Translations under genes and position numbers: made by a program
Notes under the pieces: generated by a model
Told to the model about the DNA's origin: nothing
Databases searched by the model: none
Seen by the model: the letters and a program-made list of their open reading frames with translations, nothing else
Shown: in pieces, positions 1-10,079 of the stretch
Layout of the letters: each line of letters starts with the position of its first letter
Numbering within the stretch: the first letter of the stretch is position 1
Origin: Lachancea kluyveri NRRL Y-12651
Taxonomy: Eukaryota; Ascomycota; Saccharomycetes; Saccharomycetales; Saccharomycetaceae
NCBI GenBank assembly: GCA_000149225.2
Contig: CM000689.1
Location: forward strand, 1,116,001 to 1,180,000
Direction of reading: 5' to 3'
DNA length: 64,000 bases

Positions 1-70
1 GTCGTTCATACATGGCAATCTGTCTTTCCAAATCTGCTATCCTTGTTGTTAACAAGGATTGTTCGTTCAT
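1..70 (-). CDS. MSN1: Msn1 transcription factor, N-terminal fragment cut by the window edge
   Basis: A reading frame on the minus strand starts with an ATG at 68-70 and runs off the left edge after 23 codons. Its first residues, MNEQSLLTTRIADLERQIAM, match the start of S. cerevisiae Msn1 (from memory, NENEAILTNRVAELERRMSM), a coiled-coil segment ahead of the Gcr1-type DNA-binding domain. Msn1 (YOL116W) is a nuclear regulator of invertase, glucoamylase and filamentous-growth genes. Position supports the call, because YOL116W sits beside YOL117W (RRI2), two genes further on here, in the same orientation. Only the N-terminus is visible, so the DNA-binding domain cannot be checked. Confidence 0.72.
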   Translation of the reverse strand, partial: MNEQSLLTTRIADLERQIAMYER

Positions 71-824
71 CTCTGCGCAAAAAGCCGTACCAAAAGTGTT
101 GCACGCAGAGGAGCAATTGAGGATTGTAATAAAAATGCGAAAGAGAAGCAGAAACACTTCTCGGATTTACAGAAATAAAAAAGATATGAATCGACTAGTT
201 TTACTTTTTACTTTTTTTCTTTATCAATAGTTTCAGCACCGCCAGTGCTCTTGTTTGGCTAGAAAATTTTTCGGAGAAAACGATGCACCCTAGTGAAAAC
301 TAGCAGAATTGACAAAGACAAGAACGAAAGCAACATTCTGGCTTAAAAGAAAGTCACGATCTCAAGATGGGGCTTAAAATATATAACAATACGGGTTGTG
401 AATAAAAAAAAAAAAGAGAGTAGTTTGGAGCCCCACGTTCAATAACATCTCATACAGTTGTCCGCTTAACGAGCCGAAAAACAGGCCTTTCTATCCATTA
501 GAAAACCACATATGAGTTAAGCCCCAACACTGACCTCACTACAAGGCTTTAGCTAGAATACTGGTTTCCTCGACACGATACTATAAAGATATCCTCAAAG
601 ACCCCCAGATCTAACGGTTAATCTTAAATTCTTATGAACGGCTGAATAAACTCCACAGTCGTTATACACGGAGGACATACAACTTGCCGGGTCGTAATAC
701 TGAGCAAATAGTATGTCTCGCATCTTCAAATGGCGTATTGAAATCAAAGGGATAAGGGTGGTTATTAAATCTTATGTGCTAATTATACAATTTTTATGTT
801 TCGGACGTTTTAAACGTGATAACC
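71..824. other. Intergenic: MSN1 5' region and TOS6 3' region
   Basis: About 750 bases lie between the start of MSN1 and the stop of TOS6, both on the minus strand, so this is the MSN1 promoter plus the TOS6 3' end. It is AT-rich with short A and T tracts. A small plus-strand frame near 12-230 only mirrors the MSN1 start. I see no RNA gene or repeat. Confidence 0.6.
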
Positions 825-1124
825 TCAAATTAAGGCGATCAACAAAGCACCAGCGACCGCACCAGCAGGAACAGCCATGGCCGGCACACCACCTTCAAAA
901 TGGGTCAAGGTAGCGGTGGTAGATGTACAGTTTGAAAGAGTGGTGTTGGATGCAGTAGCGATGGTAGTGTAAATGTAAGGGGTTGATGTGGTCTTGACAG
1001 TGGAGACGGCAGACTTGGTGACCTCTGGAGTGACAGTTACATCGACGTAGGTGATATCGTCTGTGGCAGCATATGCACCGTTGACAAGGGCAATTAAAGC
1101 GATGGCGGCAGTTGAGAACTTCAT
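825..1124 (-). CDS. TOS6: Tos6-like GPI-anchored cell-wall protein
   Basis: A 99-residue precursor of a small GPI-anchored cell-wall mannoprotein. An N-terminal signal peptide (about residues 1-20, MKFSTAAIALIALVNGAYA) is followed by a short Ser/Thr-rich domain and a hydrophobic tail (about residues 80-99), the layout of a GPI-transfer signal. The segment TYVDVT...VSTVKTTSTPY is nearly the same as S. cerevisiae Tos6 (YNL300W, 102 residues, from memory). I chose the ATG at 1124 because it begins the signal peptide; the frame is open further upstream but that extension looks unrelated. N-x-T/S sequons suggest N-glycosylation as well as O-mannosylation. TOS6 was named as a target of the G1/S factor SBF, and the upstream region contains several SBF-type sites. 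Confidence 0.85.
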   Translation of the reverse strand: MKFSTAAIALIALVNGAYAATDDITYVDVTVTPEVTKSAVSTVKTTSTPYIYTTIATASNTTLSNCTSTTATLTHFEGGVPAMAVPAGAVAGALLIALI

Positions 1125-1391
1125 TGTTGGGCTGGACGTGTAGGAAATGAGCGAATTAATAGTCGGTAAAAGAAAGCAAGCAATTAAGGATGAAGTTATT
1201 TTCTTGTTTGAGTTATTAGAGAAAACTTTAGCCAAATTAGAAGGGATAGTCACTTTTTGAGAAACGATGCTCCCTTATATACAGATTCAAAAACTGGACT
1301 CACCACCGCTCGTTCATTTAACTACTTACGCATCCATCTGCACAATAAGGTGCTGAAGCTCGTCTTCGTGAGGATTTGCCTAGCTGTTGGA

Positions 1392-1524
1392 TTTTCGCGT
1401 CGACAGGCATCTGACCTGATCTGGATTGCTTATTTTGGCGTCTTCTCAACCTTGTCATGTATGAGCATATGTTCAATACGCGCGAATTTTTTCGCGTTTA
1501 TTTTGGTTTCCTCGAAGCGCGAAT
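1392..1524. promoter_or_regulatory. Cluster of SBF/MBF-type (CGCGAAA) sites upstream of TOS6
   Basis: Between 268 and 400 bases upstream of the TOS6 ATG there are perfect CGCGAAAA words on the minus strand at 1392-1399 and 1489-1496, and one-off CGCGAAT words at 1481-1487 and 1518-1524. CRCGAAA is the known Swi4/Swi6 (SBF) element. The clustering fits TOS6 being an SBF target in S. cerevisiae. The region also borders the 3' end of RRI2, but RRI2 points away from it. Confidence 0.6.
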
Positions 1525-1591
1525 TTTTCACGCTTTGCAATAAGGTTGGACAGCCTTATCAAAAGACATGATGCTCGCGTCGGTATTGGTG

Positions 1592-3505
1592 CTATATGTC
1601 TTGAGACGATACCGATTCTTTCAGTATGCTTAAAAGTTCGGCGTACTTGTTTAAACGGAGCTGCGGAACCAATTCTTGTTTGCGTTCCTCCTGAGTATGG
1701 TCACACTGTCTCGCTTGCCGTAGTCCGTCTAGGAATTGCCCTGCTGTCACATTTTTGAATCTCTGAGGAGTATGAAATACTCCTACATTATCTACCCATT
1801 CCTTGGCAGCACGTGCAGCTGTATCTTGCTGCTGAGATGAGTGTTGTGATGAATGATGTAATAATTGTCGTTGAGATTGTATCTGTTGTTGTAGTAGGCC
1901 ATTAGCCATCCCTTGTGTCGACAGGGTTCGACGAGATCTCCTCTGTCTCGTTCTCTTTAAATCCTTCTCGAGAGCGATGTCTTTTACATAGTCCTCCTTT
2001 GTGCAATGCACCAGTGATTTTTTGTACTCGTCACCAAAATATACCAAATCTAGTGTGAGGTCTAGTTTGAAGTATACTTTTGCTGTACCGTTCATTATGC
2101 TTTTCATTAGTTCGGTTAACAAATCATCTCTACTTACCCTTTTATCATCGCCGATTTTTAGCTCTTCTTGAATATTATGAAGTGAAATGCATGTGAACAA
2201 AGGAGCAATATTGTTCCACAACTTTTTAACCCTAGCTAGTTGGTACACTTTGTCCACCAAGGGCTTCAGTTGCATCTGGAAGGCATGTAGTTTGTACATC
2301 GAGGATGCCAATTGGCGTAAATCCAATGCTTTAAAATCAGAGTACACAGACTTCAAGTCTTGCACGATATCTGTGTGTTCAATAATTTTGATCTGTTCTA
2401 ATTCAAATGGTGTTATATCTTCTTCTTCTTCCTCGGTGTCTTTTAGCAAAATTATACTGGTTAGAATGAAGCCGGTTAACGTTAAGTTTTTAAAGTAAAC
2501 ATTTCCACTAGTTTTCACATTTCCAATCTCTTCTAAATTCCTTAAACATCCCCAAAATTCCTCTCTACAGCTGAGAATCTTTTTGTAGTAACCCTGGTAG
2601 CTCTCCTTGTGCAACGACACAAGAGATTTACCAAAGTGTAGCACGGACATCAAGCGTGGTTGTTGGGATAATGACAACGATCCAGAAAGCTTTTCTTCAA
2701 GGCAAGTAACGCACTTTTGCAGGTTGTCAAAAGAAACAATACAACTCTGCAAATAGTTAAAGATATGGCATTGCAGCTGTAAAAGCAACACTTCGAAGCT
2801 GTTGTTCGTAGTATCCTCTAGTTCTTTAAATGTACTTTCGTCGACCGTATTTGATGTTAGTCTACCGTACCATACAAGGTTCTCTAGTTTCTTAAAATGA
2901 AGGAATTCAGAGACATTATAGTGTTTTAATAGTGATCGTTCGCATAGTCTCAAAATTTCTAGTTGGAACTTGATCACATCTACGCTAACAATTAGTTTTT
3001 CATCAAAAAGGAACGTTGAATCGATATCCGGTACGAATTTCCTTAACAGGCTTATTACTGATTTCCTCACGCAGGTATGATCCAAGGACAGTGTATTAGT
3101 AGAATCCAAAAAGTCCTGCAAAGAAGTCAGAAAGTTATGACATCTCTGACTCGTAAACCCACCGTACATAATTTCCAAGTACCAGCATTTTAGTATTTGT
3201 TTAAGCGACTTAAACATAAAGTGTTCAACGCCTTCAGCTCCACAATTAACAATTTTGAAAAATGCCTCTCTGGCCTTCACGTAGTCCTGATCCTCTTTAT
3301 ATGACTTACCCAGAAGGTACCATCTCTGAATGTTTTGTAACAATGGATCGTTGTTTCGAGCCTTGTCGTTCTGTTGCACATTAATATCGCTTTCGTTGGC
3401 TTGACCACTTAACTCGACATCGCTATCCTCCTCCATCTCAACACTCTCGATATCTTCATCCTCAGACATCATGAAATCATCGTAATTCCCATCTTCGTCA
3501 CTCAT
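1592..3505 (-). CDS. RRI2: Rri2/Csn10-like COP9 signalosome subunit
   Basis: A 637-residue protein matching S. cerevisiae Rri2 (YOL117W, about 645 residues), a subunit of the divergent budding-yeast COP9 signalosome that removes Rub1/NEDD8 from cullins. The first residues (MSDEDGNYDDFM) and an acidic N-terminal stretch to about residue 45 match Rri2. So do internal blocks such as TRDDLLTELMKSIM and VYFKLDLTLDLVYFGDE, which lie in the C-terminal PCI-like part. The region before the PCI domain is predicted helical. The C-terminus after about residue 540 is basic and Gln/Ser-rich. Functionally it belongs with HRT1 and SKP2 further along the window, parts of the SCF machinery the signalosome regulates. 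Position next to MSN1, TOS6 and MCH4 agrees with the S. cerevisiae neighbourhood. Confidence 0.85.
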   Translation of the reverse strand: MSDEDGNYDDFMMSEDEDIESVEMEEDSDVELSGQANESDINVQQNDKARNNDPLLQNIQRWYLLGKSYKEDQDYVKAREAFFKIVNCGAEGVEHFMFKSLKQILKCWYLEIMYGGFTSQRCHNFLTSLQDFLDSTNTLSLDHTCVRKSVISLLRKFVPDIDSTFLFDEKLIVSVDVIKFQLEILRLCERSLLKHYNVSEFLHFKKLENLVWYGRLTSNTVDESTFKELEDTTNNSFEVLLLQLQCHIFNYLQSCIVSFDNLQKCVTCLEEKLSGSLSLSQQPRLMSVLHFGKSLVSLHKESYQGYYKKILSCREEFWGCLRNLEEIGNVKTSGNVYFKNLTLTGFILTSIILLKDTEEEEEDITPFELEQIKIIEHTDIVQDLKSVYSDFKALDLRQLASSMYKLHAFQMQLKPLVDKVYQLARVKKLWNNIAPLFTCISLHNIQEELKIGDDKRVSRDDLLTELMKSIMNGTAKVYFKLDLTLDLVYFGDEYKKSLVHCTKEDYVKDIALEKDLKRTRQRRSRRTLSTQGMANGLLQQQIQSQRQLLHHSSQHSSQQQDTAARAAKEWVDNVGVFHTPQRFKNVTAGQFLDGLRQARQCDHTQEERKQELVPQLRLNKYAELLSILKESVSSQDI

Positions 3506-3569
3506 CGTTCCTTACCGTTTGGACTGGGTTCTGTGGTTAATTTGCTTATAACAGTCTTCTTCGACGACC

Positions 3570-3577
3570 GCGATGAG
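3570..3577 (+). promoter_or_regulatory. PAC-like word between RRI2 and the peroxiredoxin gene
   Basis: GCGATGAG lies 65 bases upstream of the RRI2 start and about 90 bases upstream of the peroxiredoxin start. It matches the core of the PAC element bound by Dot6/Tod6 in ribosome-biogenesis promoters. There is no nearby RRPE element, so it may be chance. Confidence 0.3.
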
Positions 3578-3663
3578 ACCCCTATAAAGTTTGCGCTGTA
3601 CTTTTCGTTCTCCACTGCCCCTTTACCTTCGAACGAAAGAAATTACGCAAATATATACTTATC

Positions 3664-4221
3664 ATGTTCAAAATGCTCCCTATGAGGCCAGTTGCCCGCC
3701 AATATGCCATCCGTGGCTTTAAAACTACACGTCCTACTCTCTTTAAAGCTGGTGACTCTATCCCAACCGGTTTAAAGGGTTTGCAGGAGACTTCTCCAGG
3801 TAACAGTATCGACATCGATAAAGAAGTAGCAAAGGGTAAGACCATTATTGTCGGCCTGCCAGCTGCATTTTCACCAGCTTGTTCCGCTTCTCATGTTCCG
3901 GGCTACATCAAACACCTGCCTGAATTGAAGCAAAAGGGTGTCTCTCAAGTCCTTGTCACTACCGTGAACGATTCCTTTGTCACTCAGGCATGGAGTGAGG
4001 CTTTAAAGTGTCCAAAGGAAGTCAGAATTATTGCCGACACTCAAGGAGAGTTTGCCCGTGCTGGTGGCCATCTTTTCGATTCCAAGCATATCTTCGGAAA
4101 TGAAAGAAGCGTCAGATATGCTGCAATTGTTGAAGACGGGAAGGTCGTTAAGGAGTTCGTTGAACCAGATAAGATTGGTGTCGACGTTTCTTCTGCTGAT
4201 AATATCTTGAAGAATTTATAG
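3664..4221 (+). CDS. Atypical 2-Cys peroxiredoxin (Prx5/Ahp1 family), probably mitochondrial
   Basis: A 185-residue thiol peroxidase of the Prx5/Ahp1 class that reduces hydrogen peroxide or alkyl hydroperoxides. The peroxidatic cysteine is C73 in PAAFSPACSASHVPGY, matching the family pattern P-G-A-F-[TS]-P-x-C-x-x-x-H-[LV]-P-G-Y. C116 (SEALKCPKE) is a candidate resolving cysteine. The first 25 or so residues are rich in Arg, Lys and Met with no acidic residues, like a mitochondrial presequence. There are ATGs at 3664 and 3673; the first was used. The sequence differs clearly from S. cerevisiae Ahp1 as I remember it. I know of no S. cerevisiae gene at this position between RRI2 (YOL117W) and MCH4 (YOL119C), so this looks like an ancestral gene lost there or a later insertion here. 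Confidence 0.8.
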   Translation: MFKMLPMRPVARQYAIRGFKTTRPTLFKAGDSIPTGLKGLQETSPGNSIDIDKEVAKGKTIIVGLPAAFSPACSASHVPGYIKHLPELKQKGVSQVLVTTVNDSFVTQAWSEALKCPKEVRIIADTQGEFARAGGHLFDSKHIFGNERSVRYAAIVEDGKVVKEFVEPDKIGVDVSSADNILKNL

Positions 4222-5137
4222 TGTGAAGGACATCTTTCTTCGTCTTTTGTTTTTCCACCTTTATGAACTATGAACTGTGAATCTACATATTCCTATATAC
4301 ATGCTTTCAAGTATATCATAAGCCTTAGGCATTAGACTTCTCATGATATTTAATCACAACACGCGGTACGATTTAGATACCACCCGCATATACCCAAACC
4401 CATATTATTATTAAAGGAACACTTGTCAAATTGATGTTCAAGGACCACGCACGTAGCTGTGTACCCAACATTTTGGTTAGATCTCTTGAATGCTTGTTCC
4501 GTAACGGTTGCTATTTCAGGGCTTACGCTAAAGTATTTACTTTCTGTTTATAATTTCGTCGGTACCATCCATTTGGTATCAGAAGTAACACTACAACACA
4601 CTCTGAAGCATTGGAGACCAATTGCTGCGAATTCTCGATGAGGCAATTTCTATGGAAGAAATACTATCGCCAGTCACAAGCACTTTAGAGGAAACGATCA
4701 GCCATTAGACATCACCTAGATCCTATTTAGAACTGCGTAACAGTTTTCGGCGGTTTTCACCATGGGCTGTCAGCGCACATGCCTACAGATAACTCCGTTT
4801 GCACAAGTAAAAATAATTAAGTTCTTAGCGCAGAAATAATCACCGTTTACATTATAAGCTTAACAATTACAATTGTAGGCTACTGTATCCATTCATATAC
4901 TTGATTTGCTGGCGAGAATTGGCATAGGAGTTACATCCAATCTCCTCGAACTGAAGGCCTTGGAACACGACTCCCTTTTCTCCCCGCACCCTCTGTCTTC
5001 TTTTCCAGAAACAGCGATGACTAACTGCTGTGTGGCCGTTTTTGGTCATTTCGGTTAGCAACACGAACAGATGTCAACCCCATACGAAAGAGCAGAGATT
5101 TTTAGCTTGTAGCCATCTCAAAAAGCGTTCTAATCAT
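4222..5137. other. Intergenic between the peroxiredoxin gene and MCH4
   Basis: About 0.9 kb holding the peroxiredoxin 3' end and the MCH4 promoter. Short open frames are present but none has convincing codon use. One ACCCCATACGA word near 5075 resembles a Rap1 site, but it stands alone and there is no reason to expect Rap1 control. Confidence 0.5.
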
Positions 5138-6649
5138 ATGTCAAATATGTTGCCTTTTCACATAGTAAAGCGGCCTGATAAATCCCTATTCAGAAAGAGA
5201 CCGGAGGATGCTAAAATATCCTTGGAACTAGAAAATATTCAAACTGCTAGTAGCAGACAAGATCCCATTAGTTCCGGTTTTGCAGCAGTGAGAAGCCAGA
5301 ATGGTACTTTGATAAACAAGGACTCCCAAGGCCATGAATTGACAAACACCGTGTCTTATGAAGGGTTGGACTCTGATGATGTCAGGTTGCTCGACCAAGA
5401 CGTCGACTTTCCGGATGGCGGGTTAAAAGCTTATTTGGTTGTGTTCGGCGCTTTTATGGGACTGGTTCCTGTTTTTGGTATGCTTAACTCTCTCGGTGCT
5501 ATTGAAAGTTATATCTCAAGAAATCAGTTGTCAGCCGTTTCATCCTCAGTAATTTCCTGGATTTTTTCTATCTACCTATCCACAAGTTTCCTAAGCTGTA
5601 TCTTTGCTGGTGGTTATTTTGATAGAAACGGTGGGATAGTTCCAATGTGCGTTGGATCCCTGTTTTTTGTTGGCGGGTTAATGGCCACAGCTAATTGCCG
5701 AACGGTGTGGCAATTCATCCTAGGGTTTTCGATCATGTGTGGCATGGGCACCGGAATCACAATGACTCCTTTGGTGAGTTGCGTAGCCACTTGGTTTTTC
5801 AAGAAAAGAGCAATGGCTACAAGCATCGCTACGATTGGCGGCTCTGTAGGTGGTATCGTGTTCCCGTTATTGCTAAGAAAGTTGTATGAGGAGGTAGGTT
5901 TCCAATGGGCCCTAAGAACTACTGCTTTTATCTGCTTTTTCTGTTTAGCATGCGCCGCTATTCTTGCTCGCGAAAGAGAAAAGCCAGTTGTCAGGCCCTT
6001 TGAGTCATACAAGGAGTTATTTTTATGGTATCTGACTTCCTCATTTAACTGGAAATATTTTTTGGAATGGAGATTTTTGTTTGCAGCATTGGGTACCTCA
6101 TTTGCCGAGAACTCGTTGACCGCATCTTCTACATATATTGCATCGTACTCCATGGCAAGGCAAAATAGTGTGACTGTTTCTTATGCGCTGATCACCACGA
6201 CCAATGCTGTCGGCATTTTGGGGAGATATATTCCAGGTTACCTGGCAGACAGGTTTACAGGTAGGTTCAACATGATGATCATTACCGTGACCTTGGCTGC
6301 GTTTTTCAATTTTGTCATGTGGTTACCTTTCGGAGGTAACGTAAAAGTCTTGTGGGCATACTCGATGCTATACGGTTTTTCCTCTGGATCCATACTGTCC
6401 TTGACACCTGTGTGTATTGGCCAAATCTCCAGAACTGCTGATTTTGGGAAGCGTTATGCTACGACATACCTGGCGCAGGCTATCATGACTATCCCTATAA
6501 TACCTATCAGTGGTGCTCTCATCGGTGAAGGTAGCATCGAAGGATACAATAAATTCATCATATTCAGCTCTACACTGATGCTGGCCGGCGCTGTGTGCTT
6601 TTGCATCTCGAGATACCTATGCGTTGGGTATAAATTAATCAGATTTTAG
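5138..6649 (+). CDS. MCH4: Monocarboxylate-porter-like MFS transporter (Mch4)
   Basis: A 503-residue major-facilitator membrane protein of the fungal monocarboxylate-porter-homologue group. A hydrophilic N-terminus of about 100 residues precedes about 12 hydrophobic segments. The start of the membrane domain, [16 protein letters not shown], is typical of Mch proteins. A central loop with [10 protein letters not shown] separates the two six-helix halves. Position beside RRI2 and RPL18 points to MCH4 (YOL119C, about 501 residues) rather than its paralogue MCH5, the riboflavin transporter. The substrate of Mch4 is not established, and these proteins do not appear to carry monocarboxylates in yeast. 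I chose the ATG at 5138 because it gives the family length; an in-frame ATG at 5030 would add 36 residues of unlikely sequence. Confidence 0.82.
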   Translation: MSNMLPFHIVKRPDKSLFRKRPEDAKISLELENIQTASSRQDPISSGFAAVRSQNGTLINKDSQGHELTNTVSYEGLDSDDVRLLDQDVDFPDGGLKAYLVVFGAFMGLVPVFGMLNSLGAIESYISRNQLSAVSSSVISWIFSIYLSTSFLSCIFAGGYFDRNGGIVPMCVGSLFFVGGLMATANCRTVWQFILGFSIMCGMGTGITMTPLVSCVATWFFKKRAMATSIATIGGSVGGIVFPLLLRKLYEEVGFQWALRTTAFICFFCLACAAILAREREKPVVRPFESYKELFLWYLTSSFNWKYFLEWRFLFAALGTSFAENSLTASSTYIASYSMARQNSVTVSYALITTTNAVGILGRYIPGYLADRFTGRFNMMIITVTLAAFFNFVMWLPFGGNVKVLWAYSMLYGFSSGSILSLTPVCIGQISRTADFGKRYATTYLAQAIMTIPIIPISGALIGEGSIEGYNKFIIFSSTLMLAGAVCFCISRYLCVGYKLIRF

Positions 6650-7350
6650 ATAGAATCATCTTTGTCGTTATCACATACCTTGCATAGTACTTTTAGTCTG
6701 TTTGATGGGGCCAGGGTATTTGCAGATGAAATTCTTTTCAGCTCTAGGATATTTGAAAGATATACTCCACAGTGGGTTTGCTTTACATATGCGATGTGGC
6801 TTTTCTTCCTTACATATATTACCGTTGAAATGATTTCAACTCACCAAATACTTCAAATTTTACATATGACTTCGTAATTAATATTTCAAACATTGTTGGC
6901 TTTTACCTCATGCACAGTATCGGGCAATTCGCGTACATCTGTAACGGGGCGACAGGCGCCAATTTAAATTCAGAAACGTTGAAATCTGATCTACTGCGCA
7001 TTTCACTGTTAACAAATATCCAACGGATTTTTTTTTTACACAAGATATTGTTTACAGGTGATTTAAACATGATGGCATCTTCACGCAGGTGGATACCATA
7101 AACAGATTGGATTGTTTTCCATTGAAAGCTGTTTAAGTTTCAAATGAATAATACATTCATGGCTGGGTTAAAAAGACAAAGCAGGAGCAGGATCAAGCGT
7201 TCGTTGAGTCGGTAGCGAGTCGTGAATAGAAAAGATCAAGTTACTTTACCCCCAGAACTAGGGTTAGGCGCCTAGCTATGTTAATGTTACTTTATTATAT
7301 AAATATAGAGTCTCAAACATTCAATAGCTAACACAATTGATGTTAACAGA

Positions 7351-7560
7351 TTACTCCTGAGCAATAGTTTTGATTTCAGCGATTTTCTTTTCTTTTAATT
7401 CTTTGAAAGTGATCAATAGATCATTCCATAAAGTGGATTTATACATCAGATTAAAAGGTTCGCATAAGGTAAGATGCCCACTATGATCAATCAAAAGGGC
7501 GGATATAAAATTTCAGGCATCATTCGTACTAAACTCGTCAACCTCGTCCCAATTTTCCAA
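7351..7560 (-). pseudogene. Possible remnant of the 3' end of an unidentified gene
   Basis: Read on the minus strand, the frame that ends in TAA at 7351-7353 gives natural-looking protein, including HLTLCEPFNLMYKSTLWNDL and then a Lys/Glu-rich C-terminus ending IKTIAQE. It is open for 53 codons before the stop, then broken upstream by an in-frame TGA at 7513-7515. Beyond that the same frame continues with plausible residues (YLENWDEVDEF) before further stops. I do not recognise the family. It could be a chance open frame in AT-rich DNA; codon choice and the charged helical C-terminus are the only support. Confidence 0.3.
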
Positions 7561-7689
7561 ATACGAAAGGGAGAGAAGTTGGGTTTATGGTTCGAAAATT
7601 CATGGCTCATTGGGTCGAAGTTGCTCTTAGTTTGTATTCTATATATCTCAGAAATCATAATCCAAACACATGAAAACTAAAGTTTAAAA

Positions 7690-7878
7690 CCTAGACTATA
7701 CTGTAAGGGCTGAGGCTTTAAAAAAAAAAAAGTTAGAAGAAACAGTAGACTACATGGATGCTAAAAATGAATATAAAATTATTCAGGCGTACCGAAGCAT
7801 TAAATGATAGATGATTTTATACACACCTACTTGGAAAACATTGGTGAGAAAGCCAAGATTATTCAAGGTGAATCATAA
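7690..7878 (+). pseudogene. Possible small coding relic, plus strand
   Basis: Two adjoining plus-strand open blocks in different frames read like protein. The first contains KLEETVDYMDAKNEYKIIQA and stops near 7804. The second contains DDFIHTYLENIGEKAKIIQG and stops near 7878. Together they resemble a decayed helical protein with a frame change. The family is not recognised and support is weak. Confidence 0.2.
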
Positions 7879-8164
7879 ATCAATTAATATATCTATCAAG
7901 GCACGTTTTCTAGTCTTCTATTGCTAAGAAGGGAGCGGAATTTGAGAGACTTGATAATAAGAGAAACATGCTTCACAAGATTTTGAAGAACATAAGTAGC
8001 CAGATCTTATCGATAGCTTATACAGGTAATTTACTTATCACCTGCAAGAGGAGACGTTGTTCGAGATGTCATTTCCTGGATCATATCTACTATTTATGTG
8101 ACTGCTTTCTAGAAAATAACTGTATGCGGTGTCTGGATGTATCATTTTATCATGCAAATAGGTT

Positions 8165-8178
8165 AGGTGTATGGGCTC
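8165..8178 (-). promoter_or_regulatory. Rap1-type site upstream of RPL18
   Basis: The minus-strand word GAGCCCATACACCT lies about 200 bases before the RPL18 ATG and matches the Rap1 UAS consensus ACACCCATACA except near the 5' end. A weaker relative lies at 8121-8132. Paired Rap1 sites 200-400 bases upstream are the standard design of ribosomal-protein promoters in this family. Confidence 0.6.
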
Positions 8179-8225
8179 TATATTTCAATTTTTCAGTTTT
8201 TTTTTCTTTCCTACCGAGCTCCGTT

Positions 8226-8300
8226 TTTACCGTCTTTCTGTGGTATCGTGAGTGGTGGTCGAGGATGCGGGCCTCGCAGACGCGCCGGTCTGGCATGTGG
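8226..8300 (+). promoter_or_regulatory. GC-rich promoter island of RPL18
   Basis: Between the Rap1-type site and the ATG, 8241-8300 has 40 G or C in 60 bases by hand count, far above the AT-rich flanks. It contains GGCCTCG, shared with the RPS19 island. It is not open in a convincing coding frame. The other two ribosomal-protein genes in the window have the same arrangement. Confidence 0.6.
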
Positions 8301-8355
8301 TTTGTCCATTTAAAACACTCTTGAACTTTTCAGCTGTGGTTACTCAGGCAGTTAA

Positions 8356-9257
<902 letters not shown>

Positions 9258-9672
9258 ATTAAGTCATAAGCTCATTTTAGTTTATTATCTTTTTCATTTT
9301 ACACTTTGTCATCTTCAGAGATTCTTTAGACACCATCTGGTCATATTTGCTGTATACTCTATAGTGATAATAAGACATTTGGGCATTTTTAAATGGTTTT
9401 TCCTACACCTATGTATAATAGAATAAACGTTATCAAGGATTGAGATAGGTGGCGAGGTCTGGACGGGAAACCCTCCAGGACTCGTGCTTAAAATAAACCG
9501 TCCCATGGATAACTTTAACCTGTCTATCTACAACGTTGTAATTAGATAGCACTGTAGATGTAATCCAATCTTAACATTATTTTTCTCTACTCTTGCATGC
9601 CATTGGCAGCTCTGCTGAATCCTTGCCATATAATTGATAAGCTTCTTGGTTGACCACTTCTTGCGACCATTC

Positions 9673-9736
9673 ACACCCATACATCAAGTAGTCTTCCAAG
9701 TTAAATTTCTCCGTCTCACTCAAGACACCCATACAC
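9673..9736 (+). promoter_or_regulatory. Tandem Rap1 sites upstream of RPS19
   Basis: ACACCCATACATC at 9673-9685 and ACACCCATACAC at 9725-9736 are near-perfect Rap1 UAS sites in the same orientation, 344-407 bases before the RPS19 ATG. They are the best regulatory matches in the window. Confidence 0.85.
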
Positions 9737-9795
9737 AGTATATAACTGTTGTGTCTCGTCACCGCGCGATTGGACAACGCGTTGTCAGAATGATT

Positions 9796-9980
9796 GGTGT
9801 CACAGAAGTCCCGCCCATCTCTCGGTGGCCTCGTACCATCCTCGCCCAGAACCCCCCTACTGCCCGCTCCCTCCCGTCCACTCTCGGTGTTCCGCCTACT
9901 GGTTCTACCTAGCCCCAGTCGGCCCTGCCTAGCGTGCTCCTCTAGCCACAGGTGGGCCGGACCGCAGTCCCAGGCAGTTT
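9796..9980 (+). promoter_or_regulatory. GC-rich, C-rich promoter island of RPS19
   Basis: A stretch of about 185 bases between the Rap1 pair and the start codon has unusually many C residues on the coding strand; 9841-9900 is 41 of 60 G+C by hand count. It contains AGTCGGC (9917-9923), GCCTAGC (9927-9933) and CAGGTGG (9949-9955), all of which recur in the RPL25 island on that gene's coding strand. It ends about 100 bases before the ATG at an oligo-T tract. Confidence 0.65.
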
Positions 9981-10079
9981 TTTTTTTCAACACCTTTTGT
10001 AAAAACAAGCTTGAGTTTCCATATTTTGTAGGATTAGACCGCTTAATTAATAGGTAGTAAAGAGATCAACAGGACAAAA

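Noticed and set aside
12-230. Plus-strand 72-codon frame at the left edge
   Set aside because: It is antisense to the MSN1 start and its 5' leader.
5075-5086. Rap1-like ACCCCATACGA upstream of MCH4
   Set aside because: Single imperfect site with no partner and no expectation of Rap1 control.
9577-10057. Open frames on both strands through the RPS19 upstream island
   Set aside because: They arise from GC-rich promoter sequence that rarely contains stops; Rap1 sites lie inside them and no domain is visible.
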